Shown in pieces: positions 1 to 10,799 of a stretch of DNA of 64,000 nt (within the stretch, counting starts at the first letter, position 1; each line of letters starts with the position of its first letter). The stretch comes from Lepus europaeus (Eukaryota > Chordata > Mammalia > Lagomorpha > Leporidae). Under the pieces are notes generated by a model. The model did not search any database. It saw only the letters and a list, made by a program, of their open reading frames with translations, and was not told where the DNA came from. Position numbers and translations under genes: made by a program. Where the stretch lies: positions 77,342,253 through 77,406,252 of the forward strand of contig NC_084836.1 in NCBI RefSeq assembly GCF_033115175.1, given 5' to 3'.

Positions 1-37
1 GAAAATGCTGCCTTCTTTCTTATTTTTGAAGTTATTA

Positions 38-358
38 TTTATTTACACGAGAGGCAGAGTTAGAGAGAGGAGAGAGAGAGAGAGAGAGAAAGATTTAGAG
101 AGAGAGATTTTCCATCAATGGTTCACTCCCCACATGGCCGCAATGGCCAGAGCTGGGCTGTTCCAAATCCAGGAGCCTGGAGCTTCCTCTAGGTCTCTCA
201 CATGGGTGCAGGGGTCAAGCACTTGCAGTGTCTTCCACGACCTTCACAGGCAATAGCAGAGCTGTATTGGAAGAGGAGCAACTGGGACTAGAACCAGTGC
301 CCATATGAAATGCCAGCACTGCAGGCTGAGGCTTAGTCTACTATGCCACAGCACTGCT
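38..358 (-). repeat. CSINE (lagomorph C repeat)
   Basis: A reverse-strand copy. It begins with a T-rich tail and a GA-rich tract, runs through the CACATGG..CAGGGG core, and ends at the reversed tRNA-like head near TGCCACAGCACTG. The tail is diverged, so this is an older insertion. Confidence 0.9.
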
Positions 359-409
359 CCTGTCTTACTTTTTTGATGTGTACATTTATGTGTTCTTTGT
401 CAGACTATG

Positions 410-1556
410 TTGAAGGTTTTTATTTAATGAATACAAGTTTCATATGTACAGCTTTTAGGGATATAGTGTTTCTTCCCCCCATTCCTGCCCTCCTACCTCT
501 ACTCACATCCCACCTCCCACTCCCTCCCCAATTCCATTTTCCATTAAGATTCATTTTTAATTGACTTTATATACTGAAGATCAACTCTATACTCAGTAGA
601 GATTTCAACTATTTGCACCCACACAGTCACACAAAGTATCACGTACAGTTTGAAGACAAGTTTTACCATTGATTCTTAGAGCACACTTCATTAAATACAG
701 AAGTCCAACATGGGGAGCAAGTGTTGTTGATTTAACAAAAGACTCTCTTATTTATAACGTCAATGATCACCCAAGGCTCGTGACATGAGCTGTCAAGGCT
801 ATGGAAGTCTTCTGAGTCCACAAACTCCATCTGTTTTTAGACAGGACCCTATGCAGAGTGGAAGTTCTCTCCTCCCTTCAGAGGAAAGTACATCCTTCTT
901 TGATGGCCCTTTCTTTCCACTGGGGTCTCACAGAGATCTTTCAAGGAGAACCATTTTTGCCACCATGCTTTCTATGCGTGAAATGCTCTCATGGTATTTT
1001 CAGTCAGATCAGAATGCCTTAGGGGCTGATTCTCAGGTCAGAGTACTGTTTAGGGCGTTTGTCATTCTATGAGTCTGCTGTGTGCACTGCTTCCCATGTT
1101 GGAACATTCTCTCCTTTATAATTCTATATTTATTACCAGGCACTCGGTCTTATTTATATGATCCCTTTGACTTATGGTCTATTTATATGATCAATTCCAT
1201 ACTTAATACGATCACTTTATCACATAAGATGGGATTAGTGCCACACAGCTAGAAGGGATTTGGAGCCCCATGGCAAGTTTTTAGCTTCACCCTTAGGGGT
1301 TAGTCTGTGGGAATGTGTGAGGATTTGTATGGCTCCTCACCCTCTCTTTCCCACTCTTGTTTTTAACTGGGATCTATTTTCCATTGACTTAATATATCTA
1401 TGATTAATTCTATGTTAAGTAAGGACTTCAACCAATGGTATTAAGTAGAGAAACAAAAGAACAAAAAAAAAATAAATAAAATGAAATAATAAACTGTTCC
1501 ACGACAGTCAAGATAAGGGCTGTTCAAGTAACTGCCTCTCATAATGTCAGTTTCAA
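410..1556 (-). repeat. L1 3' UTR, reverse strand
   Basis: The segment reads as a lagomorph L1 3' end on the minus strand. The terminus near 412-425 is the reverse complement of an ATTCATTAAATAAAA end, followed by the polypurine block and an internal UTR with diagnostic blocks shared with the L1 tail at 19.6-20.1 kb. There is no ORF2 here. It abuts a U6 pseudogene on the same strand, which suggests the two were inserted as one molecule. Confidence 0.75.
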
Positions 1557-1557
1557 A

Positions 1558-1661
1558 ACTATGGAACGCTTCCCAAATCTGCATGTCATCCTTGGGCACG
1601 GGCCATGCTAATCCTCTCTGTATTGTTCCAGTTTTAGTAGATGTGCTGCTGAAACGAGCAC
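1558..1661 (-). pseudogene. RNU6 (pseudogene): U6 snRNA retropseudogene
   Basis: The stretch matches the reverse complement of U6 snRNA over nearly its full length (about 104 of 106 nt). It begins at the 3' end (ATGGAACGCTTC) and finishes with the 5' GTGCTC end read backwards (GAGCAC). Scattered substitutions are present. No U6 promoter (PSE or TATA) is visible upstream on the minus strand, so I call it a pseudogene. Its 3' end leads directly into L1 3' UTR on the same strand. Confidence 0.88.
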
Positions 1662-1694
1662 TCTCTCTAACTTTTTAAATGCACTTTAGACATC

Positions 1695-1917
1695 AGGGTA
1701 CTTCAAGAAGTTTGCAGAAAGTAATAGAAGTAAAATATAAGCTTATTTTTGAAGAAAAATACTGAAATGTATGCAGAGTTTTTTGTCATAATATTCACAT
1801 TCAAGAACATTTTGAAGACCACGTGTGTATGCATGGATATTTCTTGGCACCAAAATGAACTTTTCCTTTTTTTTTTTTAAAGATTCATTTATCTATTGAA
1901 AGGCAAAGTGAGTGAGT

Positions 1918-1954
<37 letters not shown>

Positions 1955-2205
1955 TTCATCTGTTGATTCACTTCACGATGGCCACAATGGCTGGACCTGG
2001 GCCAATCTGAAGCCACAAGCTTCTTCTGGGTCTCCCACATGGTCATTAGCAGGCAATTGAATGGGAAGTGGAGCAGTCAGGTCTCGAACCAACGCCAATA
2101 TGGCAGGCCAGCATCACAAGCTGCAGCTGTACCTGCTATACCACAGTTCTCGTCCCATAAACTTGTCTTTTAATGCTGTTTTCCATAACATTCACAAGTG
2201 CCCTA
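1695..2205. mobile_element. MITE-like element with terminal inverted repeats, split by a CSINE
   Basis: The left end reads AGGGTACTTCAAGAAGTTTG. The right end, just before 2205, is its imperfect reverse complement (ACATTCACAAGTGCCCT). The interior holds a TTGGCACCAAAATGAAC block seen in other copies in this window. A CSINE occupies 1867-2156. The form resembles a Tc1/mariner-derived non-autonomous element, but I cannot name the family. Confidence 0.5.
1867..2156 (-). repeat. CSINE
   Basis: Reverse-strand CSINE with a T-rich tail, a GA dinucleotide run at about 1920-1950 and the reversed head near 2140. The same insertion is present in the duplicate at 38277-38566, so it predates the segmental duplication. 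Confidence 0.9.
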
Positions 2206-3222
2206 AAATACATACATATATATATATATGCGTATATTTATAAATATATGTATTAATATATACTGACCTGGTCATCTTGCTATGGGGATAGAAATTCTGT
2301 GTGATCATCTCTCCCCCACAAGAAGCAAAGCCTGTTAACACAATTTCAGCCATATGCAAAAGTCTGGCTTTGAGTCCTGGGTTGCTGACTTCTTTTCCCT
2401 TTGCAGATGGGGCTGGGCATTGTCCTTCCTCTAATGGAATTGCTCCAGACATCCAAAGCTTACTCCTGTGTATCCCTATGTACACACAGATGTGCTATTT
2501 CAAAGTGCAGGGGCTCCTGCTTTCTTGGCTTGCAGCTCCTCTTCCTCACCCTTCCTTCCTGAGATTGTCCTGTTTGTCTATACTTTATGCATTCTCCAGA
2601 GGCTTCCCTGAGCCCCTACCCATCAGCAGTTTTCCACCTGTGGTTCTGGGCATGCTCTTAACCATGAAAGGGTCTTCTTGCAACAAGCTCTTGTTTGTTT
2701 GCTTGTTTAAAATATCCTTTATTTTCTCAAAGCTAATAAGTGCATTACAGGAAACTTACAAACACAAGAAGCAAAGAACAAAGTCATCTGCAATCACAAG
2801 CAGTTGAGTTCAACATGTCCTTTTGTGTCCTGTGCATGCACACATAAAATCCACATTTATATGACTGAGATATAGTATGTACACATCATGATTTTTCACA
2901 CTTCAAGAATATTTACCAATTCCAAATCACAAAGCTGGAAAGAGTATGTTGATAACCAAAAATATACTACATAAACTCAGTCTTTTAGCAAAAACTAATT
3001 GATTTCCTTGGAAACAAAAATTTTGTACAAGACAAAAACAGTAACAGGCCTCTAAATACAAGTTTTGGCCAAGTTACAGTTAAGACACTGCATTCCCTTA
3101 CTGCCCTACACTGATAAACATAGCAACATGTTCTGTGTGTTCTGTTTCTAAGATAACTGTTCTTTTTCTAAGGGAATTCATGACCACATTGGTATTATAA
3201 AAATATTATCAAAAAGGCATGT
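2206..3222. other. Duplicon sequence without a recognised gene
   Basis: Positions 2240-2600 pair with 38640-38995 and so belong to the segmental duplication. Positions 2600-3515 are missing from the partner. A short TA run lies at 2216-2229. The open frames here, up to 168 codons, show no family similarity that I recognise and are poorly conserved in the partner. Confidence 0.6.
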
Positions 3223-3406
3223 TGGCCGGCACCGTGGCTCAATAGGCTAATCCTCTGCCTGCAGCGCCAGCACACCAGGTTCTAGTCCCGGTTGGGGTGC
3301 CGGATTCTGTCCCAGTTGCTCCTCTTCCAGTCCAGGTCTCTGCTGTGGCCCGGGAGTACAGTGGAGGATAGCCCAAGTGCTTGGGCCCTGCACCCGCATG
3401 GGAGAC
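3223..3406 (+). repeat. CSINE, 3'-truncated
   Basis: Forward copy retaining the head (GGCCGGCACCGTGGCTC) through the GGGAGACCAGGAGG region. The remaining body and the A-rich tail are absent. The copy has high GC and few changes, so it is a young subfamily. Confidence 0.85.
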
Positions 3407-3616
3407 CAGGAGGAGGCGTCCACCATTCCAGTGACTATGCCCAGGACTGTGATATCTCCCTCCCAAAGGAAGGCTAGCAAGGTCACTCCCAGAAGACTTC
3501 CTTCCTAAAAACTACTAAGAGGGGTGTTTATACAGGCATTATCTTATTACCTCTACTTTGAATATACATTGGGCATTATTAGGACATATGTATCTTTAAT
3601 ACACAGCAGTATCAAT

Positions 3617-3627
3617 TAAAATGCATA

Positions 3628-3662
<35 letters not shown>
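3617..3662. repeat. AT dinucleotide microsatellite
   Basis: A run of alternating A and T, nearly pure from 3636, lies in the duplicon. The partner at about 39100 has only a short remnant (CACCTATATAATAA), so the array expanded or contracted after duplication. Confidence 0.9.
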
Positions 3663-3664
<2 letters not shown>

Positions 3665-4246
3665 CAATGGACAATTGGAACAATCTAACAGGAAGGAAAC
3701 TGTTCTATGCATACTGCCTCACAACCACACCCCCGACACCCACCACCCAGTGACTTCAGCATTCTCTCCAAGACATCAAGTTGAATGCCATTCCCAAAAT
3801 GCAACCACTCCTATGAAATTACAAACTACTTAAACAGGTGTTACTTTTAAACACCTGGAGACCAGATGCTTCTAGTAAGGGCTTCAGTTTCCCACTAAAC
3901 ACACAATAGCCCCTAAAATACCCACACATGTAACAAAGGCTCTAATGGGAGCGTCTTCTCAACAAGAACATTCTGGATATTCTTTAATATCTGCAGACTA
4001 GATATTGTAAAATTAGGACTCTTTGTCCCATACATACACAAAATATAAAAAACAGCCAGCTTAATCAAATGCATGTAACATATAGGGCAGTAGGCAAGCT
4101 CTCATTTTCTAGTACACAGTAGCAAAAACACGGTTTGTAATCTCTTCCCACACAGCTCCCTAAACCCAACCAACAAAGTACAACAGAGTATACTCTTCAT
4201 AAAACTGGCTCACCAATTCCACTTCCAAGGTTCCCTACCACATTTT

Positions 4247-4543
4247 TTTTTTGACAGGCAGAGTGGACAGTGAGAGAGAGAGACAGAGAGAAAGGTCTTC
4301 CTTTGCCGTTGGTTCACCCTCCAATGGCCGCCGCGGTAGGCGCGCTGCAGCTGGGGCACCGCGCTGATCCGATGGCAGGAGCCAGGTGCCTATCCTGGTC
4401 TCCCATGGGGTGCAGGGCCCAAGCACTTGAGCCATCCTCCACTGCACTCCCTGGCCACAGTAGAGAGCTGGCCTGGAAGAGGGGCAGCCGGGACAGAACC
4501 GGCGCCCCGACCGGGACTAGAACCCGGTGTGCCGGCGCCGCAA
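4247..4543 (-). repeat. Young CSINE with target-site duplication
   Basis: Reverse-strand, low-divergence copy. It is flanked by the direct repeat CTACCACATTTT at 4235-4246 and 4545-4556. The paralogous site near 40930 has no SINE, so this insertion is younger than the segmental duplication. Confidence 0.93.
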
Positions 4544-4649
4544 CCTACCACATTTTAAAAGCTATTTAGGAAAGTGCTAATCCACTGATCCTACTTTTAA
4601 AAACGCCAAGCACTTCTAACATCTCAGTCACTAGATAGTTCACATGGAG

Positions 4650-4765
4650 ATCTTCAAAAAGTTCCTGGAAAATACTTGCCAAGAAAAGGCTATACGGGGT
4701 TTTATATTTTGCACCAAAACAAACATCTTTTGACATCATTTTCCATGAACTTTCTGAACAACTAA
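4650..4765. mobile_element. MITE-like element with inverted termini
   Basis: The left end CTTCAAAAAGTTCCTGGAAAA and the right end ATTTTCCATGAACTTTCTG are imperfect inverted repeats around a core with GCACCAAAACAAAC. The paralogous copy lies at 41029-41137. A mariner-like origin is an inference from form only. Confidence 0.55.
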
Positions 4766-4859
4766 CATATAAGGACAAGCCCATTAAGAAGACAACAACT
4801 TTACACAAAATTGCACAAATGTTAAGGGCTATGATCTCAGGTATCATCTAAATGTGTTC

Positions 4860-5215
4860 ATTTTGGTCAGCAACCCCTCCGACTGCCTTCTCCCTGGCCA
4901 CACCAGCATCCAGTGGCGCCCAGCCCGCCCACCCCGGCCCATGGTCACTCACCACTCTGCCGCCTTCATCTCGTGGGTCTTTGCTCACTTCTGGGCTGCT
5001 CTTCTCACTTCCTTTTGCCGAGGCCTTGGTCCAGTCCATCTTCCCAGGCCCAGTGAGGTGTCGGCCAGCTGGGACACTGCGCTCACCCCAGGCCCTGCAT
5101 CCACAAGGCCCCAAGGCTGGGAGACCACGCCCCACTTGTGCAGTAGAGCCCGCCTCGCCTGCTCGGCCCTGGAGCTGCCAATGGCCTAAGCAGCCTGGCC
5201 GCACGTGCACAACAA
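4860..5215 (-). other. Duplicon block 1: GC-rich exon-like segment
   Basis: One of four related GC-rich blocks in the window. On the minus strand it contains an ATG (4967-4969) followed closely by a GTGAGT donor-like site (exon end near 4953), preceded by a purine-rich leader. The same donor position recurs in the other three blocks. This looks like a duplicated first exon with its promoter region, now variable. I cannot name the gene. It could also be purely structural duplicon sequence. Confidence 0.4.
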
Positions 5216-5234
5216 GGGCTATCACTCTCCAAGA

Positions 5235-5585
5235 CTAACCACCCATGCACACACAGGGATACACGGACACATGCACACACAACACATGCACCCCACATGC
5301 ATCACACACACACATACACACATGCAGAGAGAAAACACACGCACAGACTGAGACACCACACTTACACCCCCCCACAGACTGAGACACCACACATAAACAC
5401 TTAAACACACACACTCACTCATGCACTGACACACAGACACACAAACATGAACACATGCACATACGCACACCCTCCCAAAGACACCACACAGACACACATG
5501 CACACAACCCACACAGACTCACAGACATCAGACATACCCACATGCATACACAGATGCACACACACATCCCACAACATACACACGC
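5235..5585. repeat. Degenerate CA-rich array
   Basis: About 350 bp of CA-rich sequence with longer recurring words (ACTGACACACAGACACACAA, CACCACACAGACACAC). It is an interrupted array rather than a pure dinucleotide run. It follows the GC-rich block, as in the three sister blocks. Confidence 0.88.
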
Positions 5586-5934
5586 TTGGAAAGTCCACAT
5601 GTGTAGTGTTTACAGATGGCGTAACAAACATTCATCCAAAAGTCATTTACAGTCATTTATACTCATTTCCTATGAATTTCAACAGAAATTATATAAAATA
5701 CAAGGATTTTATGACCTTGTCATACACTGACAATCTCTTGAACATCTAGAAACAAGCAAAAATTAAGGGACCGATTTCATTACTTCTACATTTCACCTAG
5801 GACTGTTCAAGAACCAAGGGGTGCGCACAAGACCTGTGATGTTTCTCACTCTCGCCTATGGTACCTCGGTGGCCTCTGTCCATCCAGGACCCTGGATGCA
5901 GCCACAGCAGTTGCTTTGAAAAGGCCAAGTGGGA

Positions 5935-6273
5935 TGGCCGGCGCTGCAGCTCACTAGGCTAATTCCTCCACCTGTGGTGCTGGCACACTGGATTCTAGTC
6001 CCAGTCGGGGCGCCGGATTCTGTCCCGGTTGCCCCTCTTCCAGGCCAGCTTTCTGCTGTGGCCCGGGAGGGCAGTGGAGGATGGCCCAAGTGGTTGGGCC
6101 CTTCACCCCATGGGAGACCAGGAGAAGCACCTGGTTCTTGGCTTCGGATCAGCGCAGTGCGCTGGCCGCAGCGCGGCGGCCATTGGAGGGTGAACCAACG
6201 GCAAAGGAAGACCTTTTTCTCTGTCTCTCACTGTCCACTCTGCCTGTCAAAAAAAAAAAAAAAAAAAAAAAGG
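5935..6273 (+). repeat. Young CSINE with target-site duplication
   Basis: Near full-length forward copy ending in an A run of more than 20 bases. The flanking direct repeats are AAAGGCCAAGTGGGA before and AAAGGCCGAGTGGGA after. The paralogous position near 62690 is empty, so the insertion postdates the duplication. Confidence 0.95.
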
Positions 6274-6329
6274 AAAGGCCGAGTGGGAAAGCAGAGAGTG
6301 GCTTCTGCATTGACACATGCAGGCCTCCA

Positions 6330-6815
6330 GACAACAGCCCGCCCATCCTCCCAAGGGCCGCGGGCTTCTTGGATAGCCTTCTCCCTGCACACACCAGTGT
6401 CCAGCGGCGCCCAGCCTGTCCACCCCAGCCCATGGCCACTCACCACTCTGCCGCCGTCGTCCTGCAGGGGCTCTGCTCACTTCCTGGCTGCTCTGCTCAC
6501 TTCCCTTTGCCGAGGCTTCGGTCCAGTCCATTTTCCCAGGCCCAGTGAGGTGTTGACCAGCTGGGCCACCGTGCTCAGCCCAGGCCCTGCATCTGTGAGG
6601 CCCCAAGGCCAGAGGACCAGGCCGCGCTTTCACAGTAGAGTCCGCCTTGCCTGCTCGGCCCTGGAGCTGCCAATGGCCTCCTTGGCCTGCCAGCGCCTGC
6701 CAGGCTCCTCGCCTGGCCACATGCACACACCAAGGCCCATGGTCCCTGCACAGCACCCAGTAGGACTGGAGCAGTCATTTGCAAATGCTGCCAAACTGCC
6801 AAGTACAGCATCACT
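6330..6815 (-). other. Duplicon block 2: GC-rich exon-like segment
   Basis: Same organisation as the block at 4860-5215, and closest in length to the one at 62690-63215. The minus-strand GTGAGT donor-like site is kept near 6442, but the short ATG just upstream is ACG here. The copy is therefore probably not coding even if the family once was. Confidence 0.4.
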
Positions 6816-6829
6816 CTCTAGACTAACCA

Positions 6830-7215
6830 CACATGCACACACAGGAATACACCTACCCATCACACACAACACAGCCACCTCACACACATCACACACACAC
6901 ACACACACACATGCACAACAAATGCACAGACTCAGACACCACATATACACCCCCCCACAGACTCAGAGACACCACACATACACATATGCACACACACTCA
7001 CCCATGCATTGATACACAGACACACAAACATGAACACATGCACACACACACACCCTCCCCCCCACACAGACACCACACAGACACACAGGTGCACAGTCAC
7101 ATATGCACACAACCGACACAGACTTACAGACAGCACATGTACCCACATGCACACACAGATTCACATACACATGCACACACAGATGCACACACACATACCA
7201 CAACATACACACACT
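6830..7215. repeat. Degenerate CA-rich array
   Basis: The array includes a purer CA run at about 6887-6912 and the same long words as the sister arrays. It is followed by CTTGGAAAGCCTACATGTGT, which also follows the arrays at 42 kb and 63.6 kb. Confidence 0.88.
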
Positions 7216-7257
7216 TGGAAAGCCTACATGTGTACGTTGATTGTATTGAATCAACTT

Positions 7258-7365
7258 AATCAATAAACTACTCTTCTGAATAGAGTCTATCTTTAAATAG
7301 CTTAGGGTCATGAGCTTCTTGGTTGGGTAATAATTTTATAGCTTTTGTTTTGGCTGGGTTGTTTG
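7258..7365 (-). pseudogene. Conserved short frame, unidentified (copy 1)
   Basis: On the minus strand a frame of about 35 codons, including the motif KAIKLLPNQEAHDPKLFKD, ends at a TAG. The related stretch at 63656-63850 keeps the same frame, length and stop, with KAIILLPNKEASDSMLIKD. I do not recognise the protein. It may be the end of a decayed coding exon carried by the duplicon. Confidence 0.3.
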
Positions 7366-7385
7366 TTGGGATAGGGGAAGATGAT

Positions 7386-7924
7386 ATACCCTATGTTCTC
7401 CCTGATCTGTGATAACTCTTAGAGCCCCAAAACGTTCATTTATAGAACTGAAATCGACACTGTGAGAAGCAATGTCTTTGAGCAGCCCTTGTCCTGACTG
7501 CGGAGGAACAGTCACATTTTTGGTCTTGAAGAATGATGATGATATTAACCAACATCAGAGGATAGCATGGTTTCTGTTGGACTAGAGCTACTTGTCAGAC
7601 ATTTAGTGGAGATTTCAGTAAACAGGAGGACGTAAGTCTGCAGTTCAAGGGTGCAGGGTTGGAAATGGCTAAAGACAGTATTTCAAATAACCATTTAGGA
7701 ATACTGTAACTGGAGGAGAGATCAGAGACTAAGGTGTAAATCCTGGAAAACCTCAAAACTCATAGCTGATAAGAAAAGGACCAGTAAAGGAGTTGAGAAA
7801 GAACAGCCATGAGACAAACAATGTAAAGCAAAAGCCTTGGGAGAAGTACAGAGAACTGACCATGAGATTTAGCACAGCAGAGAGGCAATAGCATCTATGA
7901 GCACATAATCTAAGGCAATATAAT
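7386..7924. other. Intergenic, nothing recognised
   Basis: No open frame, splice-site pattern or repeat family that I can name. The texture suggests old, heavily diverged interspersed repeat. Confidence 0.5.
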
Positions 7925-8140
7925 CTAAGATCACGGCTCCACCTCTAACTAGCTGCAATGGCCTTGGGCGAGTTACTTAGCCTGTGCTTCAGAGTCATCA
8001 GTCAAAGGAACCACAACAGTACCTATCTCAAATTACAATGAGGATTCATAAATAAGTGTAAGGAGCTTAGGACAGTCCAGATACAGAGCAGGCATGATAT
8101 AGTGTTTTCTGCTACTGCTATTATTATTACAGATAATTAG
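7925..8140 (+). repeat. MIR SINE
   Basis: Recognisable MIR core and tail: TAACTAGCTGCAATGGCC..TTGGGCGAGTTACTTAGCCTGTG, a TACCTATCTCAAATTAC region and a terminal CTATTATTATTA run. This is an ancient mammalian repeat in forward orientation. Confidence 0.8.
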
Positions 8141-8166
8141 CAAAACTTTCAGTTGAATTAAAGAGA

Positions 8167-8492
8167 ATGGGGGGTGTGGCATAGCGGGTTAAGCTGCCAC
8201 CTGCAATGCTGACATCCCATATGGGTTCTAATTTGAGACCCAGCAGGTACACTTCTGATCCAGCTCTCTGCTATAGCCTGGGAAAGCAACAGAAGATGGC
8301 CCAAGTGCTTAGGCCCCTGCACCCATGTGGGAGACCAGGGAAGAAGCTCCTGGCTCCTGGCTTTGTATTGGCCCAGCTCCAGCTGTTGTAACCATCTGGG
8401 GAGCAAACCAGTGGATAGAAGATCTCTCTCTGCCTCTGCCTCTCTGTAACTCTGCCTTGCAAATAAATAAATAAATCTTTAGAAAGAAAAAG
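8167..8492 (+). repeat. CSINE
   Basis: Forward copy from the tRNA-like head (GTGGCATAGCGGGTTAAGC) to the AAATAAATAAATAAATC tail. Possible short direct repeats related to AAAGAGAAT flank it. Confidence 0.9.
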
Positions 8493-9412
8493 AATAGGAG
8501 AGAAGTGAGAATGGAGATAGCAAGTGCAGACACTTCTTGAATTTGCTGTAAAGGACAGCAGAAAGAAGCGCAGTCATTGCAAGGGGACAGTAGGTTCAAA
8601 TGGGGAGAAAACATTTGATTCTATTATTAAGCAAATGACTTTCTTTTTTTTGAGAAACAATATGAGTAAAGAATGGAATTTTTAACTAGAATTTTTTTCT
8701 TTTCTAAGTTTATGAAGCACTACACAGGAAAGAGAAAGAACTGCCTGGTGGTGGGGGGAGTGTGGTGGACGTGATGGTGCCAGAGTCAGGAAGGGTAAGT
8801 GAGCTGACCAGATGGTGTGGAGACATTTCTGATCACTCTTTATCTTTCAGGTCTATCTTGCTGTTTCCAGTGTCTATGTTATTAGATTGGGAAATGTTTG
8901 TTCATCCTCACTCAGAGGAATGCCATGTACCTATCTGAAAATATCCTTGTATTGTCTCACCTGTGAGAGAGATTTTCTCTGGGTAGAGTTCCAGGTAGGC
9001 AGTTAGTTTCACTGAAGACTTGATTTGAATGAATTCTCACTTTAATTGTTGGTGTTCAGAAGTCAGCTGTCAGTCTGCCACTTTTCTGAAAGCAATCCTT
9101 TGTGTTTTAAATAAACATTTTAATTGAAGGATGGCATTAAATATAGAAAAGCATGCGAATCCTAAGTGTACAGTTTAGTTGTCAGAAACCGATCACACTG
9201 TGTAATTACCATCCAGAGATACAATGCACATCATCAGGTACTGTAGTCACCTTTAGGACCCTCTCTAATATTCACTTCTGGAGAGTTTATTAATTGGCCT
9301 TTCATATTTAGCTCTGCCATCTATCTAGAGACAATTTCACATACATTAAAGTTAGGATTCATTTTTCTTCTCTATATGGATACACAGTTGACTCATCTAT
9401 TAAAATGCCTCT
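8493..9412. other. Intergenic, nothing recognised
   Basis: A-rich and T-rich single-copy-looking sequence. The part from about 9110 to 9290 resembles an old interspersed repeat (AAGTGTACAGTTTAGTTG block), which I cannot assign to a family. No gene evidence. Confidence 0.45.
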
Positions 9413-9720
9413 AGGGTTCGCACGGTGGCATGGTGGCCTAGGACACTGCCTGTGGCGTTGGCATTCCATATGGGCACCGGTTTGTGTCCAGGCTGCTCTT
9501 CCGATCCAGCTCTCTGCTGTGGCCTGGGAAAATAGTAGAAGATAGCCCAAGTGCTTGGGTCCCTGTACCTGGAGGAAGCTCTGGCTCCTGGCTTCAGATC
9601 GGCTCAGCTCCAGCCATTGTGGGCATCTGGGAAGTGAACCAGCAGATGGAAGTTTCTGTCTCTCCCTATCTGTAACTCTACTTCTCAAATAAATAAATAA
9701 ATAAAAGCTTTAAAATAAAC
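9413..9720 (+). repeat. CSINE
   Basis: Forward copy with a (AAAT)n-type tail. It is flanked by related direct repeats, AAAATGCCTCTA before and AAAACACCTCTA after. Confidence 0.9.
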
Positions 9721-10129
9721 ACATAAAACACCTCTATTTCTCCATTGTTACATAGCTATCCTTTTCATAAATCAAGTATATATATAAACCAAGTACATAT
9801 ATATGTACATAAACATATATATATAAACTTATATATAAGTTTATGAAGCAGTACATAGGGAAAAGAAAGAACTGGCTGGAAATCCACACAAAGTTTTTAT
9901 ACAAAATGCATCTTCTATGAATTCTATGAATTTTCCTTATTTCACTAACTACACTTGCAGTAAGATGTAAAACAACCGTGGTAACAGCACTCATACTTGT
10001 CTCATGTATGACCTTAAGGGAAAGCTTACAGTATTTAACTGCTTAATATGATAAAGATTATGGGTTTTGTTTTTTGCAGAAAATACCTATTTTTCTCAGG
10101 AGCAGATACTGTTAGCAATTATCTTTTCT

Positions 10130-10725
10130 ATATATATTATACTGTTTCCCTTTTATTCAATTAATGTGGTTAAATTATACATACTGATTTTTGGATGTTA
10201 AATCTTATTGTTTATAAAAGGAACCTGATTTGTGATATATTACCCTTTTTATATACTGTTGGACTATTACCAGCTAATATTTTGTTCAGGATTTTTGCAA
10301 CTCTATACATGACACAGATTGATGGTTTTTGGTATCTTTGTAGATTCAGAAATCACAGTCATGCTGGTTGCATAAAACAACCTAGGAAGCACTCTTTATT
10401 GTCCTTTCTCTTTAGAAGAGTTTTATGTAAAATTGATAATATTTTTTCCTCGAAAATTTGGAAGAATTCCTTGGGCCTGGAATGTTCTTTGTGGGAAGTA
10501 TTTTAATATGGATTTAATTGTTTTAACAGAAATTTATCAGATTTTCTATTTCTTCTTTACAGGTTTTGGAAAACTGCTTTTTTATAGAGTTTTTTCGTTT
10601 TATTGAGATTTTTAATTTTACTGGCATAACGTTGAACATAATACTCATTTTATCTTGTTAAAAAATCACTAGGATTTCTGATATTTGTAATTTGTGCCTT
10701 CTTTCCTCTTTTGATCAGTCTAACC
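10130..10725 (-). repeat. Old L1 ORF2 fragment (left part)
   Basis: Reverse-strand L1 ORF2 sequence with recognisable blocks, such as a reversed TTTATATACTGTTGGA region and GGGCCTGGAATGTTCTTTGTGG. It is interrupted at the CTAACCAAGCACTTT target by a processed pseudogene and a CSINE, and continues at 13216-13385. Confidence 0.75.
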
Positions 10726-10799
10726 AAGCACTTTATTTATTTTTTTTTTGTGCAATTCGATGGATGTTTTATTTCATAATACAATTGTTTTTGTTTTTG

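Larger units (their letters stand above)
1733..5600 (+). repeat. Segmental duplication copy A1 (partner 38137-42085)
   Basis: Collinear with 38137-42085: the MITE plus CSINE, the block beginning GTCATCTTGCT, the block CAGGCATTATCTTATTACC, the CAACAAGAACATTCTGGA block, then the GC-rich exon-like block and CA array. Relative to the partner, this copy keeps about 0.9 kb (2600-3515) and lacks about 1.27 kb (39415-40685 of the partner). It also carries a private CSINE with clean target duplications at 4235-4556. Confidence 0.8.
5600..7385 (+). repeat. Segmental duplication copy A2 (partner 62120-63790)
   Basis: Collinear with 62120-63790: a segment with GGCGTAACAAACATTCATCC, then CAAGAACCAAGGGG, the GC-rich exon-like block, the CA array, and a tail with TTGATTGTATTGAATCAAC and a short conserved frame. 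The only large difference is the CSINE at 5935-6273, which is absent from the partner. In this copy the duplicon joins copy A1 directly, with no RGL-like gene between them. Confidence 0.8.

Noticed and set aside
5235-5585. Possible CRISPR-like or minisatellite array
   Set aside because: Repeats are degenerate CA words without regular spacers, in a mammalian genome.
5222-5631. Cys/Val-rich minus-strand frames resembling small secreted proteins
   Set aside because: They are translations of the CA array in all four copies, not genes.
5929-7266. 445-codon forward frame
   Set aside because: It runs across a CSINE, a GC-rich block and a CA array. Composition is low-complexity and the partner duplicon lacks the SINE part.
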